The notes beneath the pieces are model-generated. The model had not been told where the DNA came from. It searched no databases and saw only the letters and a program-made list of their open reading frames with translations. 64,000 nucleotides of DNA, taken from positions 3,107,267-3,171,266 of the forward strand of contig BDGG01000004.1 in NCBI GenBank assembly GCA_001949185.1, in the 5' to 3' direction. The stretch is from Ramazzottius varieornatus (taxonomy: Eukaryota; Tardigrada; Eutardigrada; Parachela; Ramazzottiidae). The first letter of the stretch is position 1. Each line of letters begins with the position of its first letter. Of the stretch, positions 1 through 11,496 are shown piece after piece. Position numbers and translations under genes: made by a program.

Positions 1-1
1 T

Positions 2-1716
2 GGTCATGATTTCAGGAGTGACCGCTGCAGTACATTTCTTGAGCTCCATGAGCTCGGAGAACTTGGAAAAGGTGGAAAGCTGATAAAAAAGATCTGCGGA
101 CCGATCACCAAATACGTTTCATCAGGTACTGCAGTCCTGCTTGACTTTTGGTCCACCTGTTTGATACGAATGTAATGTTCTGTTTCTACGTAGATCCTAA
201 GAGTTTGGAAGAGTACTCTTCCGCTCCGGGAAGAACGCTTCTGCTGACTTTCAATTCGAAGGAGGGAAATCAGATTTTGGGAAAGACCTCCGAGTGGATA
301 AGTGGCCGTTTTCAGTTTCGGAACGGTAAGTGATCACCAAACGATTTCTTTGGTCACTATGCAAAACATTTTTGCTCTCGACAACGTTTTGTGTAATCTG
401 TGGAGTTGTACACCTTTTAGATCGAATCATGGGAACAAAAGTGCTCAACACGGTCTGTGATGTATCCTACGAGGACGACGAGGGACTTGAACCACGAGCG
501 GGAGCCCTTACCGTCCGTGCCGGTGATAACGACGGCGAACCGTTTTGGCATTCTTCTAGTGCCACGGTCGAATGCCTTTACAACTTTAGCTCCAGGAAGA
601 ACCGTAGTATATCGGTGACCATAAACCACGGCATACTCGTCAAGTGAGTATGAAGCCCTTTGACAGGTTCGATTGCCTTATATTCCCAAATTTACACGCA
701 AATCTATTTTAGGCCAGGCGAAGAGTCGAGATATTGGCAGTGCAAGACAGAATGTGACAAAAGTGGGTGCCGGTGTTTGCTCGGAACGAAGAAGAAACAA
801 TTCGTCGCCCTCAACGAGATCTTCCACATATCCATCTTCAACCTGGCGGGTATAGAACTTTCCTGCCTGTGCGGAGACCTGACGGATCTCTTGCCTGTCA
901 GCGTCTTGAGCTCTGGAGGAGTATTAGTGCGGTACAACAAACTGGGTCTTCCATCAGACGACTCCAACGTGCAAGGGTTCACCGCTTCCTACAAATTCCG
1001 AGATCGCTTCTACGGTAATGTAACACCAAATTTCGGAGAAACCCCTTGTCGAATGCTTTTTCGTATGTTGATAGACTGTGCGCAGACTACGCGAAGCCAA
1101 GCACAAGGTATACTCTATGTCGCGTTGAAGAGGAACCTCTCATCGTCAGAATACGTCCATGTCCAGTGCGACTGGACAATTGAAGTGTCGTCCGAAAAAT
1201 TCCTCTCGATTGATGTACGGCTGCTGGACGCTCTATCCAAGGTCGCTGCTAACAAATCCGCTTCCGGTGGGTGTTTCTTACCATCTCGACACGTTACCTC
1301 CAAATGTCAGGCCGCTGGTCAACGCATGATTTCTCCAGGTTCTTCGTGCTCGGCTAAAAATACGGTGAAACTCTTCACTTCCCCGTCACAGCGCGCTAAA
1401 GATAAAGGGATTGAAATGTGCCAAAGTAACATGGTGACGGTGAACACCCATAAGCTCTCCATCAGGCTGACCGCTACTGGGCGACAGCTGAAACATCGCA
1501 TATTGTGGCGGGAAACTGACCCCAAAGCATCTGTCACTTCGTTATGCAATACATTAGGTAATAAAATGCACTAAATTCTCAGCGGCTGGTTCAGGAATGT
1601 GAATTGTACTGTTAACCTGTGGGCTCTTTTTTCCAGGCTGCCGGCTGGACTGGCCAATGCTAGTGTGCATCGCTGTCCCGGTTCTCTGGAGCTCTTTACA
1701 TGGTTTCAACTATTGA
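2..1716 (+). CDS. CUB-domain surface or secreted protein, 3' part (5' end outside window)
   Basis: Six exons keep one frame: 2-125, 194-325, 421-643, 713-1014, 1075-1557 and 1637-1716, giving a fragment of about 447 residues. Each join has a GT donor and AG acceptor with matching phase. CUB features are visible: a Cys-Gly pair followed by a Tyr-Val-Ser-Ser stretch at the end of exon 1, GRTLLLTF in exon 2, and VQGFTASYKF at the end of exon 4, which is the usual C-terminal strand of a CUB domain. At least two or three CUB-like units follow each other. Exon 5 is Cys-poor and basic. The last exon ends in a hydrophobic tail (WPMLVCIAVPVLW, then a few residues), which suggests a membrane anchor or a GPI signal. 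CUB modules bind proteins or sugars outside the cell. No protease or EGF domain is seen in the part present. The exact family is not recognised. Confidence 0.7.
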
Positions 1717-1843
1717 GGTCACTCTTGTGCACTTCGGGAGACACCTCTGGACCAAATTCTATTGACCAAACGAAAAAGTTGTCAGTATTCTCAAATCTGT
1801 GATCTTGCTTTTGCGGCTTGCCTGACTGGGCGTCTTGTTGCTC

Positions 1844-1849
1844 AATAAA
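1844..1849 (+). terminator. Polyadenylation signal AATAAA
   Basis: An AATAAA hexamer lies 128 bases after the stop codon of the CUB-domain gene, a sensible distance for its 3' end. Confidence 0.4.
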
Positions 1850-2635
1850 TGATTTTTCGGTCCATCGTTGCTGTTGCTGTTCCTCCCCTTTCCGGTACAG
1901 TCTACGAACAAGGAAAGAAGAACTTACGATAAATTCAGTGTTCTGCCAAGGTTCACTGACTGAAGTGTGTGCTTTACGTTGAGTGCTTGCCGACCGGTAG
2001 AGAAGTGAGGAACTCCAGAGCGGAAATGACTCCGAAAAGGTTTTGACGTCAGTCCGTATCATCGTGTAATCTGTGTCATGCCATGCACGTAATGAACGTT
2101 CGGCCGTACACGCAGTAGGTAAGCAGCTCGCCCACACGGCGTCTACCGAACTGGCTCGCAAGCTAGACCAGATGTTTATCACAAGCGATCCCATTGAGCA
2201 GTAAACTCCGAAGTCTCATTGAAGTCTCTTGGACAAGATCTCATTACATGTCTTTCAGTCCTTGCCAATAGAATGAATCTAGATCTGGCCACCGAGGCAT
2301 TTCTTCAAGACTTCTGTCGGGCATAACAGAGCTTCTCACTTCACTCGGTAAGTCTCTGCTGTCAGTAGATCCTCGAAAGACTGGATGCCAGTTTCATCCC
2401 TCGCTACTCCACACCATTACCTTATCGTTTGACTTGACCATTTGGGAAGAACCGGATGGGTTCCGGATTAACGGGACATACTGAGCTGGATTCTCGAGCT
2501 GGATGCTGAGTTAAAGCGTGATTCGCGACAGGTAAAAAGCTAGCGTGCATGTCTTTGCAGGTATGGGAAGATTGGCTCTCGTGCCTTTCTGACTACGGTG
2601 CCCTCGTATGTCTCTTTATATGTTTGTCTTGCAGG
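1850..2635. other. Intergenic region before the FRS2-like gene
   Basis: I see no convincing coding exon. The stretch probably holds the promoter and a non-coding first exon of the FRS2-like gene, because its start codon at 2636 lies two bases after a good acceptor (TTGCAG ending at 2634). Confidence 0.4.
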
Positions 2636-3504
2636 ATGGGTCTACAACTGTCCCACCTGAAAGAGTGTCGCAAGCGCCATCGGGAGCCCAAGTTTCAGGT
2701 TGTCGCATACTGCAACGGTGTTCACCAAGGGATCGGGAAACTGCAGATAGCGGACGGCAAGATTGTCCTGTACCAGAAAGGCGTGGACAAGCTGGTCTGG
2801 CCGATCCCGTGTCTCCGTCGATACGGAAGCGATAAGCCGCACCTCTTCTCCTTCGAGAGCGGACGACGCTGCGAAACTGGCCCGGCCACATACACGTTCG
2901 AAATGAAGAACCCAGACGTCATTTTGGAAAAAGTGCGGCTGATTGCGGAAGAGATAAAGATGGCTGACGAGGAAGCTCGACGAAGCACGGGGACGATCCA
3001 TCAGAAAGCTGGTGAATGGGTTCCTCCTCTCCCACCACGTCCGGGAAGCGTTCCAGGACCTGCTAGACCTTACCAGAACTGTGACGAACATGGTAACGTT
3101 CTGCCGATGGTGAATGTGGAGGAAGTTTTCTACGCCCAGGTAATAGTCTATGATATCACCCTTTCGTCGATCAGATTTCACTTTGGACTGTTTTTCAGGT
3201 TCAAATTAACTCGGCAGCCTCTTCGGACAAGTCTACTCCACCGTCGGGGCTCTCGGGCCATCCAGACTACGACGTTCCCAAGTCTCCCCGAAGTATTTTC
3301 CAGCAGCCGCCGCCTACAGAGCTAAGGAGTTCGTCTTCATCTACGATGACGAAAAGTCCTTCTCCTGCTTCGTCGCGAGAAGATGTGACAGGAAATTTCA
3401 GTTCTCAAACGGTTGTTCACAAGAGTTGTCAGGAACCAGTGAGCTACACTACGATTGACCGTGCCAAGACGGAAGCCATTGCCAACCTTGGAGCTCGCTC
3501 ATGA
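2636..3504 (+). CDS. FRS2/DOK-like membrane adaptor with IRS-type PTB domain
   Basis: Two exons, 2636-3139 and 3199-3504, code for 269 residues. The start at 2636 gives MGLQLS, a fitting N-myristoylation signal (Gly2, Ser6), as in vertebrate FRS2. Residues of roughly 15-110 form an IRS-type PTB domain: CLRRYG and FSFESGRRCETG are almost word for word the FRS2 signature. In vertebrates FRS2 binds the juxtamembrane part of FGF or neurotrophin receptors and recruits GRB2 and SHP2. The tail is only about 150 residues and proline- and serine-rich. It has candidate phosphotyrosine sites PYQNCD (GRB2-like YxN), DYDVP (YxxP, Crk or RasGAP type) and SYTTID. It is much shorter than vertebrate FRS2 (about 500 residues), so it may be an invertebrate FRS2 or a DOK relative. 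The family call is firm and the orthology is not. Confidence 0.82.
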
Positions 3505-4080
3505 TTTCCGGATCTTCCAGAAATGTGAAGAAGAGGTCGTCCTGCATCAGGAGCTTGTGTCATTCCTTCCACTTTTCAATAGGTATTAAGTAATATATAT
3601 CTTTTTGTTATTAGCACTACCTTAACCATGATTGCACGATTTTTTGTTGAAAACTATGAGATAAAAATGGGTTTTTTGTTCACCGCATGATTTCTTACTG
3701 TATCCCTCTTGTTAGTTCCAAACCTCGTTCTTTAACTTTAGCTTTCCGCTTTGTGTTTCGCACGGTGTTGTTCGCCTGTTTCATTCTCTGATGTGACCGT
3801 AAGCGTGCCCTCTGGGACTCCTTAGTCCTTACTTTGTAGAGGTTTCTCAAAAGGTCGAAATACAAAATCCATCGAGTACGTTAATAACATTGAAACTGCG
3901 ATACTCTTTCCGATCGCATCCTTGTCGAAAGATCAATCAACCATGCCACTGATGCCAATGGTCTGCAACCATTCCAGCATGTCAAGATGCTTCTGCGTCT
4001 TTCTATTTGCTTCATGCAGGTTGCAGAACATCTTCCTGTGGACGACTTTCCTTCGTTTCTGTACCTAGACTAATAGCAAG
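3505..4080. other. Intergenic and UTR sequence
   Basis: No open exon stands out. The left part is AT-rich, as expected for the 3' UTR of the FRS2-like gene. A pyrimidine-containing AG sits close to 4018, so a non-coding leader exon of the FLYWCH gene is possible. Confidence 0.35.
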
Positions 4081-5229
4081 ATGGCGTCTCAAGCAACGTT
4101 TGTCAAAGGACCCAAGGGAAGTTACGCCATACTGGATAAGAAGTATATGTTCGTCGTCAATCGCAAGGAGCCGCTGCAGAATGTCCAGTATTGGCGATGT
4201 CGGAGATTCCTCAAGAACAGCAAAGAAAAGAGCTGTCCTGCTTCTATCGTGATGGACATGGATGGATACGTCAAAAACACGTCCAAAGCTCTCCATAATC
4301 ATCCACCCGATCCGGAGGGCGTCCAGGCTACGATTGAAGCAGCCGAAGCATACGGTATGGTCACAACTGTATCTAGCACTGTCGTGCTCTCTTCAGTTTT
4401 CGCTCTGTACGTACCAAAAAGAATGAATTGGTGCTTATCGATTACAGACTCGGACGAAGAGCGACAGAAAAAACTCGACAAACTACTCGAAAAGGATGAG
4501 AAGAGAAAGAATAAACAACGCAAACAATCCGAAGAACGTACAACAAAGAACTTACCCAAGCTACCACCAAAAAGAACATATCAAACTCAGAAGGTGAAAG
4601 ATCAAGCAGCGATGCGACTAGAAACCGTGCTTGCTACACAGGAGCTGGAACAAGGTAAGTCATTCCGCGAAGTCGCTGCAATGTTGGGATATACAAAGAC
4701 GCTCGAAGCCAATCTCCACAAGGAATACAGACCTCCGACTCCTCCACTTCCGCCCAAGAAGAAACTCAAGCAGACACAGCGTCAACAAGAAGCCGAGGAC
4801 AAGAAGTTCGGCACTGGTCAGAACGAAGTCCTTGCTCGTTACGTTACCCAAATGTCTTACGACACTTCGAAGCAAATCTCAGAGTCTTTGAAGAACTTGG
4901 GCATCATGGAACTGACGCCGGCGCAAGTTGTGGGAAGGCTGCACACGTTAGGGTTCGAAAGAATCATAGAAACGAATGAGATTACAGGGAAGGGTGTTTA
5001 CCGTTGGTTTCATAGCAAGCCCAGCAAGCAGGAAGTCACTGCTACACAGGTCGTCGAGGCAGTGGCGGAACAGATATGCAAGAAGATGAAACCTATCCGT
5101 CCCAACCCGTTCCCTGATGGAGCTCCCAAGCCCACCCTTGCGTCAGAAGTACCATCAAGAGCCTCCAGACTTCTGGCTGCAACGCCAGTTCTTCCAAACA
5201 ATCCCATGCATATCCTTTTGCCTCAGTAG
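4081..5229 (+). CDS. FLYWCH-type zinc finger protein
   Basis: The open frame runs 382 codons from ATG 4081 to the stop at 5227-5229. Residues 7-80 fit a FLYWCH finger: F, then YWRCRRF, then a second Cys (CPASIV), and a closing HNHPPD. These fingers bind DNA or proteins, and the domain is also common in transposon-derived genes. A GT-AG intron of 93 bases (4355-4447) is likely, because the translated insert is hydrophobic and unlike its surroundings. It is a multiple of three without a stop, so retention would still give a protein. The middle is a Lys/Glu/Gln-rich helical region with PPTPPLPPKKK. The C-terminal part (LTPAQVVGRLHTLGF, then GKGVYRWFHS) looks like a small folded helical domain I cannot name. 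Likely nuclear. Confidence 0.72.
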   Translation: MASQATFVKGPKGSYAILDKKYMFVVNRKEPLQNVQYWRCRRFLKNSKEKSCPASIVMDMDGYVKNTSKALHNHPPDPEGVQATIEAAEAYGMVTTVSSTVVLSSVFALYVPKRMNWCLSITDSDEERQKKLDKLLEKDEKRKNKQRKQSEERTTKNLPKLPPKRTYQTQKVKDQAAMRLETVLATQELEQGKSFREVAAMLGYTKTLEANLHKEYRPPTPPLPPKKKLKQTQRQQEAEDKKFGTGQNEVLARYVTQMSYDTSKQISESLKNLGIMELTPAQVVGRLHTLGFERIIETNEITGKGVYRWFHSKPSKQEVTATQVVEAVAEQICKKMKPIRPNPFPDGAPKPTLASEVPSRASRLLAATPVLPNNPMHILLPQ

Positions 5230-5815
5230 AATAGTATCATCTCTCGTGTGTTCGCGGAAATGAGACTTAACGTTCAAGTTTTGAACATGTTATGAGTTCG
5301 TTTGCTAACTGACTTCGATCGACTCGAAGTTTCTCACTACGCACTCCACATTTCCTACGATAGAGGAAAGAGGAAAATATTCTTTTCGTGCAGTTTGGCT
5401 TCAGCAACACCACAAATGTCGTCCGCGCACACGAAAAACTTGAAAATTCGATTTCGAACTGTCATGGACCACATTAGCTTGTTTTACCAATCATCACCGT
5501 GAAGATCACGAAAATACTGAAAACAGAAGAAAAGATTTAAACTGGTTGATCAAGTCCGAAAAACGACTTGTAACGTCAGAAAAGAGTTGCCACCTCGAAT
5601 AAGTAACAGTACAACGCGGAGGCTAAAGGCTTCGGAAATGGAATGGTAGAAGATTCACAAAGAGAGGTTTGCGCCGCAAAAAAGACATCCCTTCCGGTGG
5701 CGGTCAAACTGGACCGTTCCTCAAAATGCAAAAGTCAACAAAGATCAAAGTACAGTACATAAAAAGTTGTAAGACAGAAAAACTCCTAGGTACTTCAACA
5801 ACAAAGGCTCCTTCA
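5230..5815. other. Gap between convergent FLYWCH and RhoGAP genes
   Basis: No supported gene. The sequence is A-rich and should contain the two facing 3' UTRs. Nothing else stands out. Confidence 0.4.
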
Positions 5816-8792
5816 TCAAGAACTGGGAGATTTCGACCGTAGTGTCAGAGGATGATACCTCTCCGTCTCGCTAGCCCACGAAGCGCGGGTTCGTGTGGAC
5901 AGGTCCGTAGCGTAACGAGACATGAGAGGTGACTCTCTGTTATCTCTGGAAGTATCGTGACTGGAACAGGAGATGGAGCTTCGGTCGTTGAGCAGTCGAT
6001 CATCACAGCTCGAAGTAGGAACACTAGTGCAGCTTTGCTCGATATCTAGATCGTACAACGATCGCTGGACAGGCGCTAAGAACCATTCAGAACGTGTGCG
6101 CATCCGAGCGACTTGGCGTTCGTGAACGATGGGCAGGAATGAAAGACTGCGAGTGGCTTCGGCGTGATTGTTCACTTCCTTCAGCTCGGCAAACCCCGTA
6201 CTTGGTCCATCGGACACACTCGTTACGTCCCATTTCTCCACGTATGCGGCGGGACCAACGCTGGAATGCTAAAACAAACGGAACCTTCATGCCAACACTT
6301 TCTCAGCAAAGCTAGTCGAACTGGGCAAAGCCTTGCAAAACTGCTATGTACTAGTCTAATGTACCAAGCACTAACTGACCTGGCCAAAACTTCCGTGATC
6401 ACTGGCAGACGTGACAATCTTGGGAAGGACTGCCTGACCTTCGGGGTCAGAAGAAATTCCAAGAGCTTCGTCTGAACCAGAAAAGTCTGGAAAGGTTACG
6501 TGGTACTTTCCATAAGACCAAGAATATTATATATAAACATTTCGACATAATGATAAACTTCTGAATTTCGAGAACTACAGCTTACATTCGTTGTTCATGG
6601 CCATACCCCATTTCAGGGCTTCCAGCTGCAGGTAGCTCTGCTTGTGCGCAAGTCTGTTTTCTGTGAACGAAAACAATATGTGTCGATGAAGAAGCTCGAA
6701 ATAACATGAACACGCAGCAAAGGGACGAGGAAAATGAAAGAAAACTAACGATTTATCCGCAAGGTCGCCAGCTGTAGCCTTTCGTGAGGGTAATTGAACG
6801 CGAAGATCCAATCGTCGTCTACTCGGAGGACTCTTCCAGTGATCTTGGCGTAGTATTCGTAATTCTCCCGACCAAACAAGTCGCCCAAAGCAAAGTTGTC
6901 GATCAAAAACGTGATGATCTTCGATGCCATTCTGCAAAGTCATCACAAACGTCTAGTTTCAGAAATCGAGGCGGAAACGTGGAACTGCCTACTTGTAGCG
7001 TTGAATGTCTTCAACGCTAATTTGTTTCGTGGTTGGTCCTGCACAAGACATGAAGAAGCTGGGTGCCACGCTGACGCCCAGTGCCTCGGAAGACATTCCA
7101 GACACACCGCCATTTTCTGCGTGCATCGCGATGACGCGGAATGTACCAAACAACAACACCAGCAGTCTTTGTACCGGCACAGACAACCCTTGTATCAGCC
7201 TGAAAGATCAAGAGTGTTAAAACTCGTGCACCAAGACTGTCGTTGCATCAGTTGAAGAGGTTTCTATCTACCGGTGAGCTTGGAGTCTCTGTTCGTTCGG
7301 GTCCGACAACTGCACAATCTCGAAGAGCCGATCTTCAGCTTGTTCTCCAAAGATGCCGCCTGGAAGCTTGCGTAAGAACTTCTGTAAGGACACAAGCAGA
7401 AATAGTTCACACAAAAGATCAAATAAACAAAGACGAAGGCTACAGACATAGTTGGTCAATGAGAGGAGCCGAGGTCGTCGCAAAGACTTACTTTGAGGAC
7501 AGAGGCAATGGTATAGACCGAGTAATGTTCAATGTTGACAAGGCGTCCGGTCTGCAGAAAGTGCGTCAGTTTCTTGATGTTGCCCTGATGACCCGGCGCC
7601 CGAAAGACATCCTTCTTGTAAGGGCCTTGTTTGTTGATTTTGAGAATCAATACCTGAAAGAAGTCATCACATCATAAATAACGGAACAGTGAAACAGCCG
7701 GCATCACTTTGCCTTGCATAACTAGTGTGACAAGCAACAACTGAACGAAATAACTCTTCACTAAATAACTGGCAGACGTTCAAGAATCGGGAGAGCCATA
7801 TTTCAACCGCAAAGACCGTCTGCCTTGGCGTCACTACTCAGCTGCGGCTAAATGAGTTACATGTGGAGATATTGCTGAACAGGCAAATCGAGCTCCTTGG
7901 CAAAAGAATTAAGAACACAGTAATTATTAGCCGGGTAATTAGTGTAGGATTACGAGACGGCAACATACCAATCCTGCAACCAGCAGCGTCTAGTTACAGC
8001 AAGATCTATCGAAGCAACTACCGACAGGTAATCAAGGACTGCACTGAAGGTATCCTCAAATTCCTCACTCACGACACGCGAGAAAAATCAACATACGATA
8101 GTCCAGAGAAACGTGGGCTTTAAATGGCTTACTGCAGTCTGATCATCGATCGTGTTCCACAGCACACGACCACTCTTCCCCTTTTTCTTCCCTGATGCAA
8201 GTCGCGCTTACTTGCAAGCCTTAACAAGTTGTCTTCAATATCCAGAGTCAACAAGCAAAACCAGGCTACCGGGAATAAAAAAACTTCCCCTGGACTAGAG
8301 CAATATAATTCAGAATTTCAATCTCAACTTGGTAAAATATAATTTCTGAAAAAAGTATCGAACTTACGAGTAAAGGCGCAGGTATGTCCGTCTTGCAGAC
8401 TTGGTCCAGGGGTACTCCAAACTTGACTCTGAAGGAAAGACAATCCAAGGATTGGTGGGATGAAGACATATGAAGCAAGGACGAGAAGGCCATCATCCTT
8501 CTCATTTGGCCCCAGTCGCCATGCTGACCGCTCAAAATGTTCAACCAGAGCTCGAAGTCCAACAAGCTCAATTAGACGCTCGATGCGTCAACTGCAGTGA
8601 CCGCAGAGACGCACAAAAAGCTCGGACAAAATGCGCAAAGATAGCGAGAGGAAGTACTAAGCGGCAGACAAGTAATTAAAGCTCTTACTTTTCAAAGCGT
8701 TTGGGATAAGGATCGTGTGAATGACCACAGTTGGTGACTGCTTGCCGCATGGTTTCAGCTCGGCGGTGAACTCGGCTAGTCCACGATGTCAT
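5816..8792 (-). CDS. RhoGAP-domain protein
   Basis: Nine exons read in one frame: 8792-8686, 8428-8368, 7653-7492, 7381-7272, 7199-6993, 6931-6750, 6660-6586, 6471-6380 and 6268-5816. They code for 482 residues. The RhoGAP domain begins at FGVPLDQV (about residue 38). The arginine-finger motif is DVFRAPG, followed by YTIASVLKKFLRKLPG and by the helix with ALGVSVAPSFF. These are the core positions that speed up GTP hydrolysis on Rho, Rac or Cdc42. After the domain come a Tyr-rich stretch and a Ser/Arg-rich tail of about 150 residues with no known domain. The ATG at 8792 is the first in frame after an upstream stop, although an extra 5' exon cannot be ruled out. FLRKLPGGIF recalls the ARHGAP20/TAGAP branch, but I cannot fix the orthologue. 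Confidence 0.8.
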
Positions 8793-10060
8793 AGCAATAA
8801 CAGACGTACCAGCAGCAGCAGCCCTCTTCCGCCACTTACTTCCGCCGGTCGATGCAGTAGCCGAATATACCCCACGTCACTCAGCGCACTTCCCATCGAT
8901 CGAGCGATGTCTTGGCGGTGAATCCCTTTTCCGTCACTATACGGGCAGCAAATAAAGTTTCCGCCTCTTTCCTGCTACAGTCTGCAATGACACACCAGAA
9001 GGAACTTATATACTGCAAGTACGCTTCCCCTTCAGACGCCCACTGACGTCAAGTTCCACCCAAGTGCTCTTTACTCAAGAAGCAACTTCAACTCACGCAG
9101 TATCGTCTTTCTTCTTCACTCACCCTCTCACCAATCGGTACGGCGCGAAAGCAAGGTTTCCAGACAGTTATTGAGATATCACGAAGACGACGCGTCGTAA
9201 AGCGAACATGGCCCGAAACTGTGCACTTCAGGTTCGCGTTTATATTGGATAAGGGGCAATTAGACTCCTTTCAGAAAGTTTCTCTCGGAGACTTCGCCAC
9301 CTGCAAAAAACACGAAGTTCAGTCATATGACAAGTTAATCTATATGCAAGCGGATCTATAATGTGCCGTGTTTGTAATGAAACACCGGGCGCATTTGATA
9401 GCGTTAAACACACAGCGAAGCGCTTTCAGTCGGTGCGAAAAACCTCTTTTGCATTTCGCAACGACCTCCAAAATCCGTTCGAACAACTGAGTAAATATTC
9501 ATTTCTTTAAAGAAACCACTATCTAATGATAAGGTAGATCAATATTTTGATGTTATTCTTTGCCGTTCTTTCGCACTTCACAGTATATTGTCCAGCTCGA
9601 AAAACATACCAAGAAAAATACTTCACCTGTCGGCGTAATAACGAAATTCGTCACAATGAATACGATGCTCAAGAAATTTCATAAGAAAAGATGATTCGTC
9701 ATTGTTGACTATTGGGGCATTTAAGACGGCAATGAAGATTGCAACGGCGAACGCCCAGAGACATTAGGTGAAAATATTAACCATCAAGGTTGGCTCGTCA
9801 GTCGTTTCAGAACGTAAGACTAATCATTTTGCATCGCATCAACAGCGCTCGTCGACGGAAAACCCTGAAGATTAAAACAAGCATACTTTCCATAAAACAT
9901 CCTTGTCAGCATGTCGGCGTGACAGCAATAACACTATTTGCCGAGGAGCGCATAATGATATAGTGACAGGTGAAGTAGGGTTTCTTGTCAACATTATTAA
10001 CCGGTGCAATGCAAGTAATGCCAAGAGTGAAAGAGACAAGTCTGAGCACGTCTTTAACGT
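8793..10060. other. Upstream region of the RhoGAP gene
   Basis: No reading frame here joins to a family I know. It is AT-rich with scattered splice-like sites. It probably holds the RhoGAP promoter and untranslated leader. Confidence 0.3.
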
Positions 10061-10068
10061 TGACTTAC

Positions 10069-10833
10069 GAAGCGGTTGTCAGTCCAATGTTGTCGTTGGG
10101 CAGGTAGAGAGTAAGTGGCCAGGAAAGCACCTACATAGAAGAAAAGAACTCGATCAAGCTCATCATTCCCACTAGCCGTTAATCGCTCAACGCAACACTT
10201 TCGCCGCAAAACAAGATGGTCTCTCGCTCCGTTGCACTTGGACATTTGAAGCCCCGATCAGATATTTTTTCTATTTGGAACTAAACACGGTAATTGACAA
10301 TTGATTAGGAACAACGTACCTTGGTTGAAGACTCCAAATGTTACACTTGTTGTCGTGCAGAAAAGAGAAACCTGCGTCAAGATAAACTCGTTTTGAAGGT
10401 AACTCAGAATAGTCTGCTGGAGCCTGACGGAAATGTGAATGGCGATATACTCGACAGGCTGGTTCAGCTCGCGCGCGTCATTGTTCTCGAACGAGTGACC
10501 AACTGTTAAGCTAATCATAATAACAAACCTTGCCTCAAGGTAACAACTGTAATCATGTAACGTCTGAATCATCGTACCTGCGACATTCACAATCGACGGC
10601 CAAATCGGTGCCATCAGCTGTAAGCAAAAGCAGCACTTCCGTTGCGAAACTTGTGGATGACGAGCGTTCCAATGGTTCCGTCCGCGTAGCTCTTGTAATG
10701 CTTGTCTTCGGGCTTCGAATGGCCGATTCATGTCAACTATGTACCGAGGAAGAGGAGTTGTCTGCCGGAATAAGTAAACATAGGGTAAGGCTGGAAGATA
10801 CAATACTGAAGACGACGCTAGACGCCGAATCAC
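10069..10833 (-). CDS. Possible unrecognised gene (partial, low confidence)
   Basis: Three pieces share consistent minus-strand splice signals and phase. One ends at 10578 before GTACGA. The second is 10502-10320 (TTAACAG acceptor, GTACGTT donor). The third is 10130-10069 (TATGTAG acceptor, GTAAGTC donor). In that frame the product includes HSFENNDARELNQPVEY and AFLATYSLPAQRQHW, which look like ordinary protein, with a hydrophobic stretch between them. The 5' part competes with a second protein-like frame (YADGTIGTLVIHKFRNG), so either the exon structure or the frame is wrong somewhere. I find no start, no stop and no family. It may be a decayed gene. Confidence 0.25.
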
Positions 10834-10910
10834 AATCAGACCATTGTGATAGCAGGTCCAGTCATTCCAATAGGAAACTGGAGTGGCGAATTTCCCACAA
10901 AGATCTTACA

Positions 10911-11496
10911 TCACATCCATGATCCGTCCAGGGTGATTCATCACCGTGCATCCAGTGATCCTCGATTCCCTACTGCCGACTTCGTGTTCCGATTTTTCAG
11001 ACCGGGAAATAGTCCACGTTGCAACAGGATCATGGGAAGAGTGGAAGAATGGACGATAAAATCGATACGACATGTACTACACCAGGGTGACTACACCGTC
11101 TACACGCCAGAAATTTGTACGAGCAAGCCAAGGAAGAAGTCAGGCTTGCGCGGACCTGTCGATTGATTCAGAATGTACCAGTTGATTGTGTCGATCTTCG
11201 CTTTGCATACTGCCAAACGGAAAATGGCAATGTGCCTCATGAAGAATTCTATTTATTCCAAAATATTTATTTGATTTTTGGAGTTTATCAGTTTCTTTCC
11301 TTTGTTATTGGGGTACATAGTGCATCCTCTCACCTCACAGTTTACCCGGATAGCCTGCATGTGCTTCTAGAACCTTCCGACGCAGACGGTATCACCCAAG
11401 TGTGCTAGTGAAGGTCATCGTGTGTGTTCGATCTTAGGAGCTTCGTCGGATCCAACATTTGTTTACCCTACGGATTGTTCCATCACCGTCGTCGCC
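10911..11496. other. Region upstream of CDC37
   Basis: Several short frames are open on the plus strand, but none forms a gene with splice support. It probably carries the CDC37 promoter and 5' UTR. Confidence 0.3.

Noticed and set aside
1706-2194. 162-codon open frame on the minus strand between the CUB and FRS2-like genes
   Set aside because: Mixed composition with a Gln run, no family resemblance, no splice partners, and it overlaps the 3' end and poly(A) region of the CUB gene.
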